From positions 5,456,001-5,520,000 of the forward strand of contig NZ_CP140772.1 in NCBI RefSeq assembly GCF_037893185.1: 64,000 nt of DNA, given 5' to 3'. The notes below the pieces were generated by a model. The model made no database searches. It was not told the DNA's origin and was given only the letters and a program-made list of their open reading frames with translations. The stretch is from Chitinophaga sp. 180180018-3 (GTDB lineage Bacteria > Bacteroidota > Bacteroidia > Chitinophagales > Chitinophagaceae). Below are positions 60,995 through 64,000 of the stretch, in pieces; positions within the stretch are counted from its first letter, which is position 1, and every line of letters begins with the position of its first letter. Position numbers and translations under genes: made by a program.

Positions 60995-61594
60995 TTATGC
61001 TGCAGCATAATTGAATAAAGAACCAGCAAGATGCTCAATATCTCCGAACACAAAATCTTTCACATGCTCATATTTACCTCCGGCACCAGGCCTTCTAAGT
61101 AAACTAAAACAATGACAATTGAAACTGCGAACGAAAAGCTGCTGATTAAGTATCGGCATCAGCTCATTTACCTGTGCATCCTGGACACCCCTCGCCAACA
61201 TAATATGTGGCTTGAATGACTGCGGCTTTAATTCAAATGCCTGCAGAATATTCCGGTGCAATTCAACTAACGGCCTGGGATTAGCAACATTGATGAAGAT
61301 ACTGTTATGACCTTCCGCATGCCTGAAAGACTCCATTTTGGCTGTGTACACCGCAAAGCCTGCCTGCTTGCGGGCCACTTCCTCCAACATATGAATAAAA
61401 TCCCCCTGGAAACGGGACGGAAATGCTGATCTGAATAAAGCGATATGTACTGGCACCCCGGACATAGCCACGTCCTCTAAAGACGCCGCCACAAACTGAC
61501 GAAGACGGGTTACCTCATTTGAAACAACAGCATCCGGGTTCACCACCAACATATAATCAAATACCTCTTCCGAAATTTCATAATTCGTATTCAT
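60995..61594 (-). CDS. 2H phosphoesterase superfamily protein (2'-5' RNA ligase-like)
   Basis: The 199 residues start at ATG 61594. Two histidine motifs occur at the positions expected for 2H phosphoesterases: PVHIALFRS and KPHIMLARG. In active enzymes each reads HxT/S; here the third residue is Ala and Met, so activity may be altered or lost. It is distantly related to LigT/CPDase enzymes that act on cyclic phosphates. Upstream are phased TACTAA/TTAGTA half-sites. The next gene upstream is tpiA with its own terminator. Confidence 0.72.
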   Translation of the reverse strand: MNTNYEISEEVFDYMLVVNPDAVVSNEVTRLRQFVAASLEDVAMSGVPVHIALFRSAFPSRFQGDFIHMLEEVARKQAGFAVYTAKMESFRHAEGHNSIFINVANPRPLVELHRNILQAFELKPQSFKPHIMLARGVQDAQVNELMPILNQQLFVRSFNCHCFSLLRRPGAGGKYEHVKDFVFGDIEHLAGSLFNYAAA

Positions 61595-61654
61595 AACCGA
61601 TATTTTAATTCTTCCTGTTAGAATGACAATACGAATATACGAACTTTTTTCAGA

Positions 61655-61684
61655 AATACTAATTTTTTTAGTATTAATTACTAA
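61655..61684. promoter_or_regulatory. Three phased half-sites (TACTAA/TTAGTA)
   Basis: TACTAA at 61657, TTAGTA at 61668 and TACTAA at 61679 alternate in orientation with starts exactly 11 bp apart; the outer pair extends to AATACTAA/TTAGTATT (61655-61662, 61668-61675). They lie upstream of the 2H gene (on the minus strand) and may be an operator, or part of a tpiA 3' structure. Confidence 0.5.
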
Positions 61685-61717
61685 AAAAATACGCAGTTTA
61701 CACAACTACGTATTTTT
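61685..61717 (-). terminator. Terminator of tpiA
   Basis: AAAAATACGCAGTT (61685-61698) pairs with AACTACGTATTTTT (61704-61717) with one mismatch, beginning 7 bp past the tpiA stop on the minus strand, ending in a T run. Confidence 0.75.
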
Positions 61718-61724
61718 CAATTAC

Positions 61725-62486
61725 TTATGCTAATTTCTCAACAATTGCCACGAAATCTGCCGCCACCAGCGACGCACCGCCAATCAAGCCTCCGTCTACA
61801 TCCGGGCCTGCAAACAACTCAGCTGCGTTACCAGGCTTAGCACTACCTCCATATAAAATAGTGGTGTGTAACGCCGCCTCACGGCCAAATTTATTAGCAA
61901 TCTGAGAACGAATGAAAGCATGCATATCCTGTGCCTGTGCAGCACTTGCTGTAAGCCCTGTACCAATCGCCCAGATCGGCTCATAAGCAATCACTATATC
62001 TTTCAGTTGATCCACTGTTAAATGATACAGACTTTCCTCCAGCTGCTTTGCCACAAAAGCATTTTGTGTTTCACTTTGTCTGATCTCCAGCGGCTCTCCA
62101 CAACAGAAAATCGGTTTCAAACCATTAGCCAGTGCCTGGTCTATCTTCTTTGCCAGCATTGCATTGCTCTCCTGGAAATATTCCCTTCTTTCAGAATGCC
62201 CCAGGATCACATAATCCACGCCTATCGACTTCAGCATCTCTGCTGATACTTCGCCGGTATATGCACCGGATTTTTCACTATAGCAATTCTGTGCTGCCAC
62301 ATAAAAACCCGGATAGTTTTTCAGCAGGGATTTGGCTCTTTGCAGATAAGGAAACGGTGTCGCTACAACAACTTCCTGGTCCTCTTTCAACTTCAGGCCG
62401 GCCTGCAGGATATCATTGATCAACTGCTCACCCTGTGCCAGCGTAAGGTTCATCTTCCAGTTACCTGCAACAATTTTTTTTCTCAT
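61725..62486 (-). CDS. tpiA: Triosephosphate isomerase
   Basis: This glycolytic enzyme has 253 residues. VAGNWKMN is at the start, the His motif in ILGHSERR, the catalytic Glu in AYEPIWAIGTG, and the phosphate loop in ILYGGSAKPGN. The start codon overlaps the upstream GlmU-like gene's stop (ATGA, 62483-62486), so the two are translationally coupled. A terminator follows. Confidence 0.98.
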   Translation of the reverse strand: MRKKIVAGNWKMNLTLAQGEQLINDILQAGLKLKEDQEVVVATPFPYLQRAKSLLKNYPGFYVAAQNCYSEKSGAYTGEVSAEMLKSIGVDYVILGHSERREYFQESNAMLAKKIDQALANGLKPIFCCGEPLEIRQSETQNAFVAKQLEESLYHLTVDQLKDIVIAYEPIWAIGTGLTASAAQAQDMHAFIRSQIANKFGREAALHTTILYGGSAKPGNAAELFAGPDVDGGLIGGASLVAADFVAIVEKLA

Positions 62487-63673
62487 ACTGTTGTGATATT
62501 AGTTTTATGGTTTTTCTGATTTGTCTGTTCATATACCGCCTCCAGTATACGCCGTTCTTTTCCGTCAAATTGCCGCCCTTTCAATCCCATCCAGTTACCT
62601 GCATCCCGCAGCGCTGCTTCTAACCGGTATTTCTCCGCTCCCCAGGTAAAAGAAGGCACATATTTCGGCGGAAGCTGCCCTCCCATGATATTGCACGATA
62701 CGCCTATCACTGTACCCGTATTTAACATCGTGTTGATGCCACAACGACTATGATCTCCCATCAATACGCCACATTTAAGGCCCGCCGCTACCGCTTCTCC
62801 CACCGTCTCCAGCCAAACCTTCACAATAGATACATTATTCTTCAGGTTGGAACAGGTAGTATTTGCTCCCAGATTGCACCATTCTCCTATCACCGCATCT
62901 CCCAAATAACCGTCATGCCCCTTGTTGGAATACCCAAACATCACACTATTCTTGATTTCCCCACCTCCTGTACAAAAAGGCCCCAATGTGGTAGCACCAT
63001 ATACCTTCGTACCCATCTTCAAAACGGCCCCCTCACCCATAGCCAACGCCCCTCTTACTAAACACCCTTCCATCACCTGCGCATTCTTCCCTATGTAAAT
63101 AGGCCCCATACTGGCATTCAGTACACTACATTCCACAGTAGCACCGGGTTCCAGGAATATATCCGCAGGATTGATTAATTGATTGGTGGATGATATCGGC
63201 CCTGATGTTCTCCCCGCCGTAAGCAGCCGGAAATCGGCCCTGATTGCTTTATCGTTGAGCACAAAGATATCCCAGGGCTTATAAATTCCCAGCACTTCAC
63301 CCGGATAATTTTTCCGGTCGCCTGTCGATAATAACGGCACTTCCTTACCCAGTAAGGCTTTAGCTACAAGATAATTATCTTTATACAACTCTTCATTCGG
63401 CTGCAATTCCTTTATTGCTGCCGATAATGCAGCATCCGGCAGAATATTGCCACTGATCAGAATGTTCACTGCATTGGGATCGTGTTGCAAAAGCGGATAC
63501 TTTTCCTGCAAATGGGGAACAGTAAAATGACTGACTCCCGTGCCCAACCAGGCTTCCCATTTCTCCTGAATAGTAAATATACCTATTCTGCAGGCTGCTA
63601 TAGGTCTGGTGTAGGTAAAAGGGTATAACAATTCACGTACTGGTGGGTCGAAAAGAATGTAGTGACGCTCCAT
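62483..63673 (-). CDS. GlmU-family putative sugar nucleotidyltransferase
   Basis: The 396 residues have an unusual N-terminal half that lacks the LxAGxGTRM pyrophosphorylase motif and begins ERHYILFDPPVRELLYPFT, as in the Bacteroidota 'putative sugar nucleotidyl transferase' group. The C-terminal half is a left-handed beta-helix of hexapeptide repeats (GPIYIGKNAQVMEGCLVRG, GEWCNLGANTTCSNLKNNVS, GTVIGVSCNIMGG). It probably catalyses acetyl or nucleotidyl transfer on a sugar; the exact reaction is unclear. It overlaps tpiA by 4 bp. Confidence 0.87.
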   Translation of the reverse strand: MERHYILFDPPVRELLYPFTYTRPIAACRIGIFTIQEKWEAWLGTGVSHFTVPHLQEKYPLLQHDPNAVNILISGNILPDAALSAAIKELQPNEELYKDNYLVAKALLGKEVPLLSTGDRKNYPGEVLGIYKPWDIFVLNDKAIRADFRLLTAGRTSGPISSTNQLINPADIFLEPGATVECSVLNASMGPIYIGKNAQVMEGCLVRGALAMGEGAVLKMGTKVYGATTLGPFCTGGGEIKNSVMFGYSNKGHDGYLGDAVIGEWCNLGANTTCSNLKNNVSIVKVWLETVGEAVAAGLKCGVLMGDHSRCGINTMLNTGTVIGVSCNIMGGQLPPKYVPSFTWGAEKYRLEAALRDAGNWMGLKGRQFDGKERRILEAVYEQTNQKNHKTNITTV

Positions 63674-63690
63674 AAGGAGCTAAAAATAAA

Positions 63691-63718
63691 AAATCCCATC
63701 GACACGCCGATGGGATTT
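63691..63718 (-). terminator. Terminator of the L31 gene
   Basis: AAATCCCATCG (63691-63701) and CGATGGGATTT (63708-63718) form a perfect 11-bp stem; an A-rich run before it gives Ts on the minus strand. Confidence 0.88.
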
Positions 63719-63743
63719 CCCTAAAAAATATTCTACTAAGAAA

Positions 63744-63995
63744 CTATGCTTTCTTCGCGTAACGTTTGTTGAATTTGTCGATACGTCCTGCAGTATCCAC
63801 CAATACGTTCTTACCAGTATAGAATGGGTGAGAAGTATTAGAAATTTCCAACTTGATCAACGGATACTCGTTACCATCTTCCCACTTTGCAGTTTCTTTG
63901 GAAGGAGCGGTAGAACGGCTTAAAAAGCTGTGCCCGTTTGACATATCTTTAAATATCACAAATCTGTAGCTTTCTGGATGGATTCCCTGTTTCAT
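63744..63995 (-). CDS. rpmE2: 50S ribosomal protein L31 type B
   Basis: The 83 residues begin [20 protein letters not shown]. Residues [21 protein letters not shown] near the C-terminus match the type B L31, which lacks the zinc-binding cysteines of type A. It is a single gene with a terminator. The start codon is close to the window edge but complete. Confidence 0.96.
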   Translation of the reverse strand: MKQGIHPESYRFVIFKDMSNGHSFLSRSTAPSKETAKWEDGNEYPLIKLEISNTSHPFYTGKNVLVDTAGRIDKFNKRYAKKA

Positions 63996-64000
63996 ATCAA

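Overview
The window looks like chromosomal DNA of a Bacteroidota member, most likely a Chitinophaga-like soil bacterium. The signs are SusC/SusD and other TonB-dependent receptors, a FecI/FecR pair, DUF4249, type B L31, genes without strong Shine-Dalgarno sites, and promoters of the TTTG-19 bp-TAnnTTTG type. No species can be named from the sequence alone. Most of it is ordinary core genome, with one AT-rich accessory patch at about 29.7-32.4 kb next to a tRNA gene.

Layout. 0.4-0.6 kb: tRNA-Ser(TGA) with a textbook promoter and terminator. 0.8-8 kb (minus): tripartite RND efflux operon (adaptor, pump, outer membrane channel) preceded by an AraC regulator. 8-10.1 kb: MutS2 without an Smr domain. 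10.5-13 kb (plus): MsrA lipoprotein, a zinc-ribbon membrane protein, an Rrf2 regulator with a clear operator, and a DODA-type dioxygenase. 13-17.7 kb (minus): a 1542-residue DUF4011/SF1 helicase/Vsr-like nuclease, probably a defence protein. 17.9-26.4 kb (minus): ECF sigma, FecR, SusC, SusD, and a secreted metallophosphoesterase fused to a PQQ propeller, i.e. one nutrient-uptake unit. 26.6-29.7 kb: FAD monooxygenase, AraC regulator, DinB protein. 29.8-32.4 kb (minus): an overlapping AlbA_2/Schlafen ATPase-fold and ParA pair, AT-rich and beside tRNA-Arg(TCT). 32.6-41.4 kb: Ung, PlsC, then envelope genes (LptD, amidase, MlaD-like, OstA/LptA-like). 41.4-48.2 kb: NhaA, a small barrel protein, NAD(P)HX repair enzyme, membrane pyrophosphatase, NAD(P)H-binding protein. 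48.3-53.2 kb: PchR-like AraC, a small HMA-like protein, TonB receptor, DUF4249 lipoprotein. 53.3-55.5 kb: sterol desaturase family gene with an apparent 7-bp frameshifting duplication; Gfo/Idh/MocA oxidoreductase. 55.9-60 kb: BlaI/BlaR1-type pair and a C1 peptidase. 60-64 kb (minus): acylphosphatase, 2H phosphoesterase, TpiA, GlmU-like protein, L31.

Four things stand out. (1) The Rrf2 gene at 11.8 kb and the NAD(P)H-binding gene at 47.6 kb share an identical 17-bp promoter/operator block followed by the same palindrome arm, so they look like one regulon. (2) Long, nearly perfect palindromes at gene 3' ends (55, 45 and 31 bp arms) include a family sharing a GAAGACCTTAGCGA core and contribute the C-terminal codons of their neighbours. 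(3) The Schlafen/ParA pair may be an undescribed defence module. (4) The BlaR1-like protein replaces the usual sensor with a proline-rich linker and a QQKYxxx heptad coiled coil, beside a papain-fold peptidase.
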